From contig JAFQRA010000010.1 in the NCBI GenBank assembly GCA_017410325.1, positions 1 through 64,000 of the forward strand: a stretch of 64,000 nt of DNA. The letters run 5' to 3'. The notes under the pieces are model-generated. The model was given only the letters and a program-made list of their open reading frames with translations. It searched no databases and was not told the DNA's origin. A program made the position numbers and the translations under genes. Origin of the DNA: Clostridia bacterium. Lineage in GTDB: Bacteria; Bacillota; Clostridia; Oscillospirales; Acutalibacteraceae. Of this stretch, positions 7,778 to 17,125 are shown one piece after another (within the stretch, counting starts at the first letter, position 1; every line of letters starts with the position of its first letter).

Positions 7778-7828
7778 TTACTCCTTCCTTTTTTAACGGG
7801 TTTTGGGTTGTTTTTACTTTGTGATGTG

Positions 7829-7857
7829 ATTATAGCAAGCAAAATTCTGAAAGGCAA
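7829..7857 (-). promoter_or_regulatory. Sigma-A promoter for the 43-aa protein and lipoprotein
   Basis: Minus strand TTGCCT (7852-7857), 17-base spacer, TATAAT (7829-7834). Transcription would start near 7822, leaving a leader of about 45 nt before the first small gene. Confidence 0.75.
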
Positions 7858-7862
7858 GAAAA

Positions 7863-7919
7863 GTTACAACATTGTAACTATTTGTAACCATTTGTAACCA
7901 TTTTGACATAATTTGACAT
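7863..7919 (-). promoter_or_regulatory. Tandem GTTACAAAT repeats just upstream of a -35 box, probable operator
   Basis: Read on the minus strand, two 11-base-spaced ATGTCAAA(A/T) copies are followed by three 10-base repeats GGTTACAAAT, GGTTACAAAT, AGTTACAAT and then an inverted TTGTAAC. The array ends six bases before the -35 box. Helically phased direct repeats in this place are typical of binding sites for activators such as response regulators. Which regulator binds is unknown. Confidence 0.55.
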
Positions 7920-7944
7920 TTCTGCGTATCGGGGTATAAAAAAT

Positions 7945-8011
7945 GTCATTCTGAACGTTAGTGAAGAATCTTTAAGCGGATATAAAGATCCTTCGCTTCG
8001 CTCAGGATGAC
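7945..8011. repeat. Second copy of the GTCATTCTGA...TCAGGATGAC inverted repeat
   Basis: Same ends and inner GAAGAATCTT/AAGATCCTTCGC halves as the unit at 6304-6370, with a different loop. The palindrome extends outwards by AAAAT/ATTTT. Apart from the promoter, operator and terminator annotated here, the 7778-8104 interval holds nothing else I can identify. Confidence 0.75.
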
Positions 8012-8035
8012 ATTTTCTTTTTGTTTGCGGTTGAT

Positions 8036-8066
8036 AAAAAAGCGCCCCGGCTTTTCAGCCGAGGCG
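8036..8066 (-). terminator. Terminator of the ribosomal superoperon
   Basis: Minus strand AACGCCTCGGC, short loop, GCCGGGGCGCT followed by TTTTTAT. It lies about 40 bases after the rplQ stop and closes a transcript that began some 15.8 kb upstream. Confidence 0.85.
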
Positions 8067-8104
8067 TTAAAATGATATCTGTTAGATTTTAAAAGCCGTA
8101 AGAC

Positions 8105-8497
8105 TTACTTGGAAGCCTTCTTAGCCTTCTTTGTCTCCTCAACAGCTGCCTTGTCATCAACGAGCTCGATGATGCACATTTCCGCTGCGTCACCGCGACG
8201 GGGGCCTGTCTTGGTAATACGGCAATAGCCGCCGTTAACATCCTTATATTTGGGGGCGATTTCGTCGAAGAGCTTTTTGACGACCTCTTCCTTTGTGACG
8301 AAAGCAAGAGCCTGACGCTTAGCGTTGAGGCTGTTGTCCTTTGCGACAGTGATCATTTTCTCTGTCAGCGCACGGACTTCCTTTGCCCTTGTAACGGTGG
8401 TTTCAATTTTGCCATTCTCTAAAAGATATGTCACCATTGCACGAAGCATTGCCATACGGTGGTCGCTGGCTCTGCCGAGCTTTCTGGTTCCGGGCAT
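8105..8497 (-). CDS. rplQ: 50S ribosomal protein bL17
   Basis: 130 aa. bL17 sits near the exit tunnel. The conserved N-terminus is clear ([34 protein letters not shown]), followed by [18 protein letters not shown] and [24 protein letters not shown] lysine/alanine-rich C-terminal tail (residues about 113-130) extends the protein beyond the 112-116 residues usual in Clostridia. It is the last gene of the superoperon, 40 bases after rpoA. Confidence 0.97.
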   Translation of the reverse strand: MPGTRKLGRASDHRMAMLRAMVTYLLENGKIETTVTRAKEVRALTEKMITVAKDNSLNAKRQALAFVTKEEVVKKLFDEIAPKYKDVNGGYCRITKTGPRRGDAAEMCIIELVDDKAAVEETKKAKKASK

Positions 8498-8537
8498 TTA
8501 AAACACTCCTTTACAGATAAATGTGTTGGGTTGAAGC

Positions 8538-9488
8538 TTATTCTTCTTCCTTGCGAAGGTCGAAGCCGAGGCTTCTGAGCTTTGCAACAACTTCGTCAAG
8601 AGACTTCTTGCCGAGGTTGCGGACCTTCATCATGTCCTCTTCTGACTTATTGATAAGATCTTCAACCTTGTTGATTCCGGCTCTCTTCAAGCAGTTGAAG
8701 GAGCGCACAGACAGGTCAAGTTCCTCAATGGTCATCTCCAGAACTTTTTCTGTGTTGTTGTCGTCTTTGACAACCATTACCTCTGTGTCGAAAGCCTCAT
8801 CCGACAGATCTCCGAAGAGACTGAGATGCTCGTTGAGGATCTTGGCGCCAAGAGAAACGGCTTCCTTTGCGTTAATGGTGCCGTCTGTCCACACCTCAAG
8901 CGTGAGCTTGTCGTAGTCCGTAATCTGGCCTACACGTGTGTTCTCGACTGTGTAATTAACCTTTAAAACAGGTGTGTAAATAGAGTCAATTGCGATAACG
9001 CCGATGATGGGCTGCATAAGAGCCTTGTTGCGCTCTGCAGAAACGTAGCCGCGACCCTTGTCGCAGGTAAGCTCCATGCTAAGGTGAGCGTCAGCATCAA
9101 GTGTAGCGATGGGCAGCTCGGGGTTGATGATTTCAACCTCGCTGTCTGTGCTGATGTCGCCGGCTGTGACAACGCCTGCGCCTGAAGCGTCGATGTACAT
9201 TGTCTTGGGGCCGTCGCCGTGAATCTTGAGGATTACGCTCTTGAGGTTGAGGACGATCTCTGTTACATCTTCCTTAACACCCTTGATTGTTGAAAACTCG
9301 TGGTGAACGCCTTCAATCTTGACAGATGTGATTGCGTAACCCGGAAGCGAGGAAAGCAGAACTCTTCTAAGGCTGTTGCCGAGAGTTGTGCCGTAGCCAC
9401 GCTCCAGCGGTTCAAGTACGAATCTTCCGTAATCACCGCTTGCGCTGAATTCGGCAGTTTCGATTTTGGGCTTCTCAATTCCGATCAT
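8538..9488 (-). CDS. rpoA: RNA polymerase alpha subunit
   Basis: 316 aa. The N-terminal dimerisation domain (residues about 1-230) includes [27 protein letters not shown], the segment that contacts beta and beta-prime. After an acidic linker with [11 protein letters not shown], the C-terminal domain shows [22 protein letters not shown] and [16 protein letters not shown], the helix-hairpin-helix surface that reads UP elements and activators. It lies between rpsD and rplQ as usual. Confidence 0.99.
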   Translation of the reverse strand: MIGIEKPKIETAEFSASGDYGRFVLEPLERGYGTTLGNSLRRVLLSSLPGYAITSVKIEGVHHEFSTIKGVKEDVTEIVLNLKSVILKIHGDGPKTMYIDASGAGVVTAGDISTDSEVEIINPELPIATLDADAHLSMELTCDKGRGYVSAERNKALMQPIIGVIAIDSIYTPVLKVNYTVENTRVGQITDYDKLTLEVWTDGTINAKEAVSLGAKILNEHLSLFGDLSDEAFDTEVMVVKDDNNTEKVLEMTIEELDLSVRSFNCLKRAGINKVEDLINKSEEDMMKVRNLGKKSLDEVVAKLRSLGFDLRKEEE

Positions 9489-9535
9489 TCAAAACCCTCC
9501 TTGTTAAATTGAGTAATATACGCAAAAATTCAATA

Positions 9536-10138
9536 TTACTTCGAGTAAAGCTCGACGATAAGATGCTCCTCAACGGGAGTATCAATCTGCTCACGAGTGG
9601 GGATGCTCAGGACTGTGCCCTTGAGTGTATCCTTCTCACGCTCCATCCATGCGGGTGTGGTGAAGATGGGAGCATCCGAACCTGTAAGGCGAGTGAAAGC
9701 TGCGGAAGAGCGGCTCTTCTCTGCTACCTCAATAACGTCGCCTGCCTTAACCTGATAGGAAGGAATGTTAACCTTTTTGCCGTTAACAGTAAAGTGAGAG
9801 TGGCTGACGAGCTGACGAGCCTGACGGCGAGTAAGAGCAAGACCAAGTCTGAATACTACGTTGTCAAGGCGGCGCTCGCAAGTAATAAGCAGGTTGTCAC
9901 CGGCCTTACCGGGCATTGCAACAGCCTTCTCGTAGTATGTGTGGAACTGCTTCTCAAGAATGCCGTAGATGAACTTAACCTTCTGCTTCTCGTTAAGCTG
10001 CATACCGTACTCACTCTTTTTTCTTCTCCTCTGACCGCCGGGATTACGGAAAGTTTCCTTGTTCGCATAACCCATAACTGCGGGAGAAATGCCCAAAGCT
10101 TTGCAACGCTTAGCGATGGGTTGCATATTCTTTGCCAT
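9536..10138 (-). CDS. rpsD: 30S ribosomal protein uS4
   Basis: 200 aa. uS4 nucleates 16S rRNA 5' domain assembly. The S4 RNA-binding fold is visible at [43 protein letters not shown]. The N-terminal region lacks the four-cysteine zinc site, so this is the zinc-independent form. uS4 is the autoregulator of the alpha operon in several bacteria; no obvious S4-binding pseudoknot was identified upstream here. Confidence 0.98.
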   Translation of the reverse strand: MAKNMQPIAKRCKALGISPAVMGYANKETFRNPGGQRRRKKSEYGMQLNEKQKVKFIYGILEKQFHTYYEKAVAMPGKAGDNLLITCERRLDNVVFRLGLALTRRQARQLVSHSHFTVNGKKVNIPSYQVKAGDVIEVAEKSRSSAAFTRLTGSDAPIFTTPAWMEREKDTLKGTVLSIPTREQIDTPVEEHLIVELYSK

Positions 10139-10160
10139 TTGCTTGTTACCTCCTTATTTG

Positions 10161-10565
10161 TTATACGCGACGGCGTTTAGGCGGACGGCAACCGTTATGG
10201 GGAATGGGAGTTACGTCCTTAATCATGCTTACTTCAAGACCTGCTGTCTGAAGAGCTCTGATTGCAGCCTCACGGCCTGCGCCGGGACCCTTTACGTAAA
10301 CTTCAACATACTTCATACCGTGTTCCATAGCTGCCTTTGCAGCAGTCTCTGCTGCTGTCTGTGCTGCGAAGGGAGTGGACTTTCTGGAACCTCTGAAGCC
10401 CATTTCGCCTGCGCTTGCCCATGAAACTGCGTTGCCCTGTGTGTCTGTAATAGTGACAATCGTGTTGTTGAAGGTGGACTGGATGTGTGCTGCACCACGC
10501 TCGATGTGCTTGCGCTCACGGCGTCTGCGTGTTGCACCGGCTTTTTTAACGTTAGCTTTTGCCAT
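10161..10565 (-). CDS. rpsK: 30S ribosomal protein uS11
   Basis: 134 aa. It is part of the platform at the E site. Hallmarks are [41 protein letters not shown] and the C-terminal [18 protein letters not shown]. The Asn-Gly in HNGC is the position that becomes isoaspartate in some bacteria. Confidence 0.98.
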   Translation of the reverse strand: MAKANVKKAGATRRRRERKHIERGAAHIQSTFNNTIVTITDTQGNAVSWASAGEMGFRGSRKSTPFAAQTAAETAAKAAMEHGMKYVEVYVKGPGAGREAAIRALQTAGLEVSMIKDVTPIPHNGCRPPKRRRV

Positions 10566-10583
10566 GACTTATTCCTCCTTCAC

Positions 10584-10952
10584 TTACTTTTTCTTGTTAG
10601 CAATCGTCTTCTTGGGGCCCTTACGGGTACGAGCGTTTGTCTTTGAACGCTGACCTCTTACGGGGAGACCCTTGCGGTGGCGTAAGCCACGGTAGCAGCC
10701 GATTTCTACAAGTCTCTTGATGTCGAATGCGGTTTCTCTTCTGAGATCACCTTCGACCTTAACGTTGTGGTCGATATACTCACGGAGCTTGGAAACCTCG
10801 TCTTCTGTGAGGTCCTTTACTCTCGTGTCGGGATTAATCCCTGTTGCCGCGATAATGTCTTTAGCTGTCTTAGGACCGATGCCGTAGATGTATGTGAGGC
10901 CGACTTCGACTCTCTTATCTCTGGGCAGGTCAACACCTGATATACGCGCCAT
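10584..10952 (-). CDS. rpsM: 30S ribosomal protein uS13
   Basis: 122 aa. uS13 lies in the head and contacts P-site tRNA and the 50S bridge. Recognised by [26 protein letters not shown], the helical middle [12 protein letters not shown]-like segment and the basic tail [34 protein letters not shown]. Eighteen bases separate it from rpsK. Confidence 0.98.
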   Translation of the reverse strand: MARISGVDLPRDKRVEVGLTYIYGIGPKTAKDIIAATGINPDTRVKDLTEDEVSKLREYIDHNVKVEGDLRRETAFDIKRLVEIGCYRGLRHRKGLPVRGQRSKTNARTRKGPKKTIANKKK

Positions 10953-10987
10953 TTTTCAGTTGCACCTCCGTTAATGGTTTGCGTCAA

Positions 10988-11101
10988 TTAACCCTGACGC
11001 TGCTTGTGCTTGGGATTCTCACAGATAACCATGATCTTACCCTTGCGCTTAATGACTTTGCACTTCTCGCAAATTTTCTTTACAGAAGGTCTGACTTTCA
11101 T
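10988..11101 (-). CDS. rpmJ: 50S ribosomal protein bL36
   Basis: 37 aa, exactly the usual length, read from the ATG at 11099-11101 to the TAA at 10988-10990. It starts [17 protein letters not shown] and ends NPKHKQRQG. The zinc ligands Cys11, Cys14, Cys27 and the His of PKH are all present, so this is the C+ form. AGGAGG precedes the start. It sits in its standard place between infA and rpsM. Confidence 0.96.
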   Translation of the reverse strand: MKVRPSVKKICEKCKVIKRKGKIMVICENPKHKQRQG

Positions 11102-11131
11102 TTGGAATACCTCCTTGATAATACGCTGTGC

Positions 11132-11350
11132 TTATTTTGTTCTCCACGTAATGCGGCCCTTGGTCAGGTCGTACGGTGACATTTCAACCGTTACCTTGTC
11201 GCCGGGAAGGATTCGGATGTAGTTCATTCTCAGCTTACCTGAGATGTGAGCTAGCAGCCTGTGTCCGTTCTCAAGCTCTACCTGAAAGGTTGCATTCGGG
11301 AGCGCTTCGATTACTGTACCTTCAACTTCGATCATATCCTGTTTTGACAT
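11132..11350 (-). CDS. infA: Translation initiation factor IF-1
   Basis: 72 aa, a single OB fold that blocks the A site during initiation. Typical sequence: [61 protein letters not shown] and GRITWR near the end. Confidence 0.98.
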   Translation of the reverse strand: MSKQDMIEVEGTVIEALPNATFQVELENGHRLLAHISGKLRMNYIRILPGDKVTVEMSPYDLTKGRITWRTK

Positions 11351-11370
11351 TAACTTTTACCTCCCTGAGT

Positions 11371-11619
11371 TCATTGAGCCTTGCCGTCTTTTTCGGCGAG
11401 TGCTTTTCTTAAACTGCGATTGGTTGCCATTGCGCTTTGTTCGAGCACCGTGTTCGTGGGCGCTGTGTGCAACGGGTTTTTGAGCTTCGGCTTTTCCAGC
11501 CTTCGCTCCTTGCCGTCAGCAAGCAGCAACCACTTACCCTTGGTACCGACAACAGCCATTAGCTTATCTTTGTCGTGCCCCGCCTTCGTGCGGACGACAC
11601 TTCCTGTTCTGAGCTCCAT
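11371..11619 (-). CDS. KOW-domain RNA-binding protein (L14e-like)
   Basis: 82 aa. The first half is a KOW motif (LRTGSVVRTKAGHDKDKLMAVVGTKGKWLLLADGKERRLEKPK), related to the KOW modules of L14e/L27e-like proteins. The second half (ATNRSLRKALAEK) is basic and probably helical. It lies between map and infA, a conserved place for this gene in Clostridia, and probably acts in ribosome assembly or translation. Its exact role is not known. Confidence 0.85.
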   Translation of the reverse strand: MELRTGSVVRTKAGHDKDKLMAVVGTKGKWLLLADGKERRLEKPKLKNPLHTAPTNTVLEQSAMATNRSLRKALAEKDGKAQ

Positions 11620-11630
11620 ATCAATTCTCC

Positions 11631-12380
11631 TTATTCTGTGGTGAGAATCTTCGGACCGTCGTTCGTTATTGCAACGGTATGCTCAAAATGTGCAGACAGA
11701 CCTGCGTCTTTCGTCTTTATAGTCCAGCCGTCTGAGAGCTGTCTGACCTCGTAGCCACCCGCATTTATCATGGGTTCAATGGCCAAAGTCATGCCCGGTA
11801 ACAGGCGCACACCTCTGCCGGGTGTGCCGTAATTGGGTACTCCGGGGTCTTCGTGCAGCTTTGTGCCTATTCCGTGTCCAACGAAATCGCGTACGACGGA
11901 ATAGCCTCTTTCCTCACAGTAGCGTTGTACCGCAGCGGATATATCGCCGATTCTGCCGCCTGCAACAGCCGCCTTGATACCTTCGTAAAGGCTTTCTCTG
12001 GTGGTGTTGATCAGCCGCTCCGCTTCAGGGCTGATTTTGCCCGCTGCGAAAGTGGCGGCGTTATCGCCGTGATAGCCGTTGATTGTGGCGCCAAGGTCAA
12101 TGCTGACTATGTCGCCTTCACGGATGACACGCTTCTTGCTCGGAATGCCGTGAATAACCTCGTCGTTTATGGAAATGCATGCGGTGGCAGGAAAGCCGTT
12201 GTAATTCAGGAAGTTGGGCTTAGCACCCTGCCTGATTATATACTCGTAAGCTATGCGGTCAATTTCCTCGGTTGTTACGCCGGGCTGAACCGCCTCGCCT
12301 GCCACTCTTAATGCCCCAGCCGAGATTCTGCAAGCCTCTCTCATAAGGGCGAGCTCCCGATTGGTTTTCAGCACTATCAT
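11631..12380 (-). CDS. map: Methionine aminopeptidase, type I
   Basis: 249 aa. It removes the initiator methionine from new proteins. The pita-bread fold signatures are present: NYNGFPATACISINDEVIHGIP, the metal-binding aspartates in SIDLGATINGYHGDNAATF, the histidine in VGHGIGTKLHEDPGVPNYG, and glutamates in LAIEPMIN and AHFEHTVAI. It has no N-terminal extension (type Ia). The start codon lies two bases after the adk stop. Confidence 0.98.
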   Translation of the reverse strand: MIVLKTNRELALMREACRISAGALRVAGEAVQPGVTTEEIDRIAYEYIIRQGAKPNFLNYNGFPATACISINDEVIHGIPSKKRVIREGDIVSIDLGATINGYHGDNAATFAAGKISPEAERLINTTRESLYEGIKAAVAGGRIGDISAAVQRYCEERGYSVVRDFVGHGIGTKLHEDPGVPNYGTPGRGVRLLPGMTLAIEPMINAGGYEVRQLSDGWTIKTKDAGLSAHFEHTVAITNDGPKILTTE

Positions 12381-12382
12381 GC

Positions 12383-13015
12383 TTAATCCTCCAAAGCCTT
12401 GAGGGTGAGTGCTGTTGTATCAGCAACTTCCTCCTGACCTACAACTATGCGAAGGATGCCCTTCTTCTCATAGTAATCCTTGAGCGGCTCTGTCTGCTCG
12501 TGGTAAACGTGCAGTCTGTCGAGAACCGTGTCGGGATGATCGTCTTTTCTCTGAACCAGCTCACCGCCGCATGCGTTACATACGCCGTCCTGAGCGGGCT
12601 TCTTGTATTCGAGGTGGTAGGAAGAACCGCACGCTTTGCAGACACGTCTGCCGGACATTCTGCGAACTATTCTTTCGTCCTCTACCTCAATGCTGATTAC
12701 TCGGTCAATGATTACGCCCATTGCATCGAGTGCCTCAGCCTGGGGAATTGTTCTGGGGAAGCCGTCGAGAATGAAGCCGTTGGCACAATCATCCTTTGCA
12801 AGGCGTTCCTTGATGATGCCGATAACAACATCATCGGGAACGAGCTGACCTGCATCGATGAATGATTTTGCCTTGAGGCCCATCTCTGTGCCGTTGGCAA
12901 GGGCTTCACGAATGATATTGCCGGTTGAAACAGCAGGGATAGAAAGCTTTTCGCTGATGACCTCAGCCTGTGTGCCCTTACCTGCGCCCGGTGCGCCGAG
13001 AAGAATCAGTTTCAT
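12383..13015 (-). CDS. adk: Adenylate kinase
   Basis: 210 aa. It interconverts 2 ADP with ATP and AMP. The P-loop GAPGAGKGTQA is at residues 7-17, the AMP site at TGNIIREAL, and GFILDGFPRTIPQAE follows. The LID is the long, zinc-containing form with CKACGSSYH and CNACGGEL (four cysteines), common in Gram-positive bacteria. The gene sits between secY and map as in most Bacillota. Confidence 0.98.
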   Translation of the reverse strand: MKLILLGAPGAGKGTQAEVISEKLSIPAVSTGNIIREALANGTEMGLKAKSFIDAGQLVPDDVVIGIIKERLAKDDCANGFILDGFPRTIPQAEALDAMGVIIDRVISIEVEDERIVRRMSGRRVCKACGSSYHLEYKKPAQDGVCNACGGELVQRKDDHPDTVLDRLHVYHEQTEPLKDYYEKKGILRIVVGQEEVADTTALTLKALED

Positions 13016-13041
13016 ATCAATTGTCCTTTCCGGCTTAATTC

Positions 13042-14388
13042 TTAATCAAGGAAGCCCTTATAGTGACGCATCATCATCTGGCTCTCAAGCTGCTTAACGG
13101 TTTCAAGTGCGACACCAACCATAATGATGATTGACGTACCGCCCAGGGAGATGTTGATACCCTGGCTGTAGTAACCGTCGGAGAACTTGTCGAGGCAGAA
13201 GGTAGCAACCTGGCTGAAGAGTGTCGGGAAAAGTGCGACAACGCTCAGAAGGAGTGCGCCCATAAGTGTGAGTCTTGACAGAATCTTTGCAATATAATCG
13301 GATGTGGGCTTGCCGGGACGGATACCCGGAATAGCACCGCTGTTCTTACGGATGTTGTTTGCCATTTCGATGGGATTGTACTGAATCTGTGCATAGAAGT
13401 ATGCAAAGAAGATAATCATTACGAAATAGAGAACAATGTAAACAGGGTGTGTTGCCTGGAAGATACCGAAGAAGGTGTTCCAGGGGCTATCCTCCGAAAC
13501 GTTTACAAACATCTGAATCGTGGGAGGAAGAGAAAGGATAGATGAAGCAAAGATGACGGGCATAACGCCGGACATATTTACTTTCATCGGAATGTGTGTA
13601 CTCTGGCCGCCGTACATCTTTCTGCCGACAACTCTCTTTGCGTACTGCACGGGAATGCGTCTTTCAGCGTTGTCCATCCAAACGATGAAGGCAATCATAA
13701 GAAGTGCCATAACACCGACGAAGGGAGCAAGTACGTAGTAGGGACCGCCAAGCTGGAAGTAAGAGACTACGGACATAACCATTGCGGGGATACGGGAAAC
13801 GATACCTGCAAAAAGGATGATGGAGATACCGTTGCCGATGCCCTTGTTGTTAATCTGCTCGCCGAGCCACATAATGAATGCGGTACCGGCTGTGAGGCAG
13901 AGGATAATAACAAGTGCCTGGAAGACTGCGTAGAAGCCGGTGAACTTAGCACCGCTGTCGTCAGTCATAAGGTAGTTCTGATTTCTCAGATAGAAGTAGT
14001 ATGCGGTGGACTGCATGAGACCGAGGCCTACGGTAACAAAACGTGTGATGGACGCAATCTTCTTGCGGCCTTCCTCGCCTTCCTTGGAGAGTCTCTCGAG
14101 GGGAGGAATTGCTACAGTGAGGAGCTGCATGATAATTGACGAGTTGATGTACGGGGTAATCGACATAGCGAAGATTGTACCGTATGCAAACGCGTCACCT
14201 GTCATCATGCTCAGGTAGCTCATAAACGTGCCCTCTGCTGCACCCTGAAGGATACCGCCTTCAGCGATGTTAGTGAAAGGAACGGGAATTGCTGCACCGA
14301 GTCTGAATATAAAGATGATGAGGGCTGTGAACAGTATCTTTTTACGCAGGTCGGCAATCTTCCACGCGTTGATTATTGTTTGCAGCAC
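13042..14388 (-). CDS. secY: Protein translocase subunit SecY
   Basis: 448 aa with ten membrane helices, forming the Sec channel. Visible signatures include the plug-region start GAAIPVPF, FAMSITPYINSSIIMQLL (helix 2), QLLTVAIPPLERL, RVVGRKMYGGQSTHIPMKVNMSGVMPVIFASS and GIRPGKPTSDYIAKILSRLT (cytosolic loop for SecA and ribosome). It starts with GTG (14386-14388), one base after the rplO stop TGA, with AGGTGATC as ribosome binding site. Confidence 0.98.
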   Translation of the reverse strand: MLQTIINAWKIADLRKKILFTALIIFIFRLGAAIPVPFTNIAEGGILQGAAEGTFMSYLSMMTGDAFAYGTIFAMSITPYINSSIIMQLLTVAIPPLERLSKEGEEGRKKIASITRFVTVGLGLMQSTAYYFYLRNQNYLMTDDSGAKFTGFYAVFQALVIILCLTAGTAFIMWLGEQINNKGIGNGISIILFAGIVSRIPAMVMSVVSYFQLGGPYYVLAPFVGVMALLMIAFIVWMDNAERRIPVQYAKRVVGRKMYGGQSTHIPMKVNMSGVMPVIFASSILSLPPTIQMFVNVSEDSPWNTFFGIFQATHPVYIVLYFVMIIFFAYFYAQIQYNPIEMANNIRKNSGAIPGIRPGKPTSDYIAKILSRLTLMGALLLSVVALFPTLFSQVATFCLDKFSDGYYSQGINISLGGTSIIIMVGVALETVKQLESQMMMRHYKGFLD

Positions 14389-14389
14389 C

Positions 14390-14833
14390 TCAGATCACCT
14401 CTGCCTTTCCGCCTGCAGCTTCAATCTTTGCCTTAGCAGACTCAGAAAATGCATTGACCTTAACGGTGAGCTTCTTTGTGATTTCGCCGTTGCCGAGAAC
14501 CTTTACGCCGTCGAGCTCCTTCTTAACAAGGCCTGCTGCGATGAGAGCCTCAACGTCGACTACTGCGCCGTCTGCGAACTTCTCTTCAAGAGCGGAAAGA
14601 TTAACAATAGCAATCTCTTTTGCGAAAATGTTGACGAAGCCTCTCTTGGGGATTCGTCTCTGAAGGGGCATCTGGCCGCCTTCGAAACCGGCTCTCATGC
14701 CTCTGCCGGCACGAGCCTTCTGACCTTTGTGACCCTTACCTGCGGTCTTACCCTGACCGGAAGCGGGACCTCTACCGATACGCTTGCGTTCCGCTGTGGA
14801 ACCGGGTGCCGGTGAAAGTTCATGTAATTTCAT
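14390..14833 (-). CDS. rplO: 50S ribosomal protein uL15
   Basis: 147 aa. Recognised by [43 protein letters not shown] broken over the start region, the basic 23S-binding extension, followed by [18 protein letters not shown] and a C-terminal globular domain ending GGKAEVI. It is directly followed by secY. Confidence 0.98.
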   Translation of the reverse strand: MKLHELSPAPGSTAERKRIGRGPASGQGKTAGKGHKGQKARAGRGMRAGFEGGQMPLQRRIPKRGFVNIFAKEIAIVNLSALEEKFADGAVVDVEALIAAGLVKKELDGVKVLGNGEITKKLTVKVNAFSESAKAKIEAAGGKAEVI

Positions 14834-14852
14834 TTCTCAAGCACCTCCTTGC

Positions 14853-15032
14853 TTACGCTTCGCTTACCTGAACAAGGTGAACTATCTTCTTAACCTTGCC
14901 CTGAGTAGCTGCATTATCGGGCTGAACCTTTTCATCACCAATCTTCTTGAGACCGAGTGAGTGAGCGGTGGCAATCTGGCTCTTATTGGAACCGATCAGA
15001 CTTTTGACGAGCTTGACCTTAATATCTGCCAT
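14853..15032 (-). CDS. rpmD: 50S ribosomal protein uL30
   Basis: 59 aa starting MADIKVKLVKSLIGSNKSQ, with the family segment ATAHSLGLKKIGDEKVQPDNAATQGKVKKIVHLV split around its middle. The ATG at 15030-15032 is nine bases after AAGGAGG. An in-frame GTG three codons upstream lies within the ribosome binding site and is not the start. uL30 is missing in some lineages but present here. Confidence 0.96.
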   Translation of the reverse strand: MADIKVKLVKSLIGSNKSQIATAHSLGLKKIGDEKVQPDNAATQGKVKKIVHLVQVSEA

Positions 15033-15046
15033 TTGTTCCACCCTCC

Positions 15047-15547
15047 TTAACCAAGAATTTCTTCTGCTGACTTACCGCGGACAGCTGCAATCTCATCAAG
15101 AGAACGAAGCTGCTTGAGACCGTCGATAGTAGCTCTTACAACATTGCAGGGGTTGTTGGAACGGAGAGCCTTGGAACGGATGTCCTTGATACCAACTGTT
15201 TCAACAACTGCACGGACAGGGCCGCCGGCGATAACACCGGTACCGGGTGCAGCGGGCTTGAGCAGAACAACGCCTGCGCCAAACTTGCCGATAACCTCGT
15301 GAGGAATTGTTGTGCCCTTCAGAGATACTCTGAAGAGGTTCTTCTTAGCATCCTCAATGCCCTTGCGGATAGCGTCCGGAACTTCGCCGGACTTACCAAG
15401 GCCGAAGCCTACGAGACCGTTGCCGTCGCCGACAACTACGAGAGCAGCAAACTTGAATATACGGCCGCCCTTAACTGTTTTAGAAACGCGGTTGATGGTA
15501 ACTACGCGCTCCTGGAGTTCTAATGCCGATGCGTCGATTTTAGCCAA
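15047..15547 (-). CDS. rpsE: 30S ribosomal protein uS5
   Basis: 166 aa. uS5 guards decoding accuracy and the mRNA entry. The N-terminal double-stranded-RNA-binding-like domain has [23 protein letters not shown] and [23 protein letters not shown], and the C-terminal domain has [23 protein letters not shown] and [15 protein letters not shown]. Confidence 0.98.
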   Translation of the reverse strand: MAKIDASALELQERVVTINRVSKTVKGGRIFKFAALVVVGDGNGLVGFGLGKSGEVPDAIRKGIEDAKKNLFRVSLKGTTIPHEVIGKFGAGVVLLKPAAPGTGVIAGGPVRAVVETVGIKDIRSKALRSNNPCNVVRATIDGLKQLRSLDEIAAVRGKSAEEILG

Positions 15548-15564
15548 AGTTTTACCCTCCTTAC

Positions 15565-15924
15565 TCAGAACTTCAGGCCGCCCTCACGGGCGCCTTCGGC
15601 CAGTTCTTGCACACGGCCGTGGTAGATATAACCGCCTCTGTCGAATACAACGTTTTCAACGCCTTTTTCGATAGCGCGCTTTGCGACTAATTCGCCGACC
15701 TTGCGGGCAGCGGACTTGTTTCCGCCGTACTCTGCGAAATCCTTCTCAACAGATGAAGCTGCAGCGATTGTTACGCCGTTAACATCATCGATGAGCTGAG
15801 CATAGATATGCTGAAGGGAGCGGAATACGCTGAGACGGGGGCACTCCGGTGTACCGGAGATCTTTTTACGCACTCTTGCATGACGTGCGTCTCTTGCCTT
15901 TCTTGTTTCAGGCTTTTTAACCAT
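15565..15924 (-). CDS. rplR: 50S ribosomal protein uL18
   Basis: 119 aa, a 5S rRNA-binding protein. Features are the basic N-terminus ([36 protein letters not shown], broken here) and the C-terminal [28 protein letters not shown] signature. Confidence 0.98.
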   Translation of the reverse strand: MVKKPETRKARDARHARVRKKISGTPECPRLSVFRSLQHIYAQLIDDVNGVTIAAASSVEKDFAEYGGNKSAARKVGELVAKRAIEKGVENVVFDRGGYIYHGRVQELAEGAREGGLKF

Positions 15925-15945
15925 TTCGTTTCAACTCCTTCAATC

Positions 15946-16488
15946 TTATTTACCCTTACCGGCTTTACCTTCTTTGCGGCGGATGTGTTCGTCAACGTAC
16001 TTGATGCCCTTGCCCTTATACGGCTCGGGGGGACGCTTCTCGCGAACTTCAGCAGCAAACTGGCCAACCTTCTGCTTGTCGGGACCGGAAACAATGATCT
16101 TGTTGGGTGTGGGACACTCAACTGTAATGCCCTCGGGAGCAGTCATGATAACCTGGTGTGAGAAACCGAGGTTCATAACGAGATCCTTGCCCTGTACCTG
16201 TACACGGTAACCAACGCCGTTAACGTCGAGCTCCTTCTTGTAGGACTCGTTAACACCTGTAACCATGTTAGCAATAAGTGTACGTGTAAGACCGTGAAGT
16301 GATCTGTTCATCTTGTCGTCATTGGGGCGGGAAACAGTAATTGTTGCGCCGTCCTTCTCAACGACCATATTTGAGTGTACGGTTCTTGTAAGTGTACCCT
16401 TGGGGCCCTTAACCGTAACTGTGCTGCCGTCGATTGTTACGTCAACACCTGCGGGAATCGCAATGGGCATTCTGCCTATTCTTGACAT
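15946..16488 (-). CDS. rplF: 50S ribosomal protein uL6
   Basis: 180 aa with two repeated alpha/beta domains. It starts [15 protein letters not shown], has the first-domain strand [15 protein letters not shown] and the diagnostic C-terminal [26 protein letters not shown]. It lies near the sarcin-ricin loop and factor site. Confidence 0.98.
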   Translation of the reverse strand: MSRIGRMPIAIPAGVDVTIDGSTVTVKGPKGTLTRTVHSNMVVEKDGATITVSRPNDDKMNRSLHGLTRTLIANMVTGVNESYKKELDVNGVGYRVQVQGKDLVMNLGFSHQVIMTAPEGITVECPTPNKIIVSGPDKQKVGQFAAEVREKRPPEPYKGKGIKYVDEHIRRKEGKAGKGK

Positions 16489-16503
16489 CTGTGCAGCACC
16501 TCC

Positions 16504-16902
16504 TTACCAAACGAATGCAAGGATTTCGCCGCCGACATTGGCCTTGCGAGCATCCTTATCTGTCATAATACCCTTTGAGGTTGAGAGGATTGCAATACCG
16601 AGGCCGTTCATAACCTTGGGCATATCCTCACAATTTGTGTACATACGCAGACCGGGCTTGGAAACTCTGCGCAGACCTGTAATAATCTGGGACTTGTTGG
16701 GGCCGTACTTGAGGGTGATCTCGATCATACCCTGCTTGCCGTCGTCCTCAACCTTAAAGCTCTTGATATAGCCCTCATCAACAAGAATCTGAGCAATTGC
16801 CTTCTTCATGTTGGATGCGGGAACCTTCACTGTATCATGCTTAGCGGAATTTGCGTTACGGATTCTCGTAAGCATATCAGCGATGGAATCAGTGATTTGC
16901 AT
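16504..16902 (-). CDS. rpsH: 30S ribosomal protein uS8
   Basis: 132 aa. [17 protein letters not shown] at the N-terminus and [26 protein letters not shown] at the C-terminus are diagnostic; the conserved STSKG loop binds helix 21 of 16S rRNA. In E. coli uS8 represses the spc operon; I did not find an obvious copy of its target next to rplE here. Confidence 0.98.
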   Translation of the reverse strand: MQITDSIADMLTRIRNANSAKHDTVKVPASNMKKAIAQILVDEGYIKSFKVEDDGKQGMIEITLKYGPNKSQIITGLRRVSKPGLRMYTNCEDMPKVMNGLGIAILSTSKGIMTDKDARKANVGGEILAFVW

Positions 16903-16927
16903 ACCGTTACCTCCTTTGCAATTGCTC

Positions 16928-17113
16928 TTACCAGCTTGCTTTCTTTACGCCGGGAATCTGGCCGTCGTGTGCCAGCTCCCTGAAGCAGATGCGGCATACG
17001 CCGTACTTACGAAGATAGGCGTGGGGTCTACCGCAGATCTTGCATCTGTTGTACTGTCTTGTTGAATACTTAGCGGGTCTTGCCTGCTTTACCTTCATTG
17101 ATGTCTTAGCCAC
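16928..17113 (-). CDS. rpsZ: 30S ribosomal protein uS14, zinc-binding form
   Basis: 61 aa, the short C+ type of uS14. Zinc ligands are CKIC (Cys24, Cys27) and CRIC (Cys40, Cys43), with [11 protein letters not shown] between them. The gene lies between rplE and rpsH as in other Bacillota. Also named rpsN type Z. Confidence 0.97.
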   Translation of the reverse strand: MAKTSMKVKQARPAKYSTRQYNRCKICGRPHAYLRKYGVCRICFRELAHDGQIPGVKKASW

Positions 17114-17125
17114 AGTATTCCCTCC

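Noticed and set aside
9509-10180. Plus-strand open frame of 223 codons
   Set aside because: Fully antisense to rpsD; no start signals or family resemblance.
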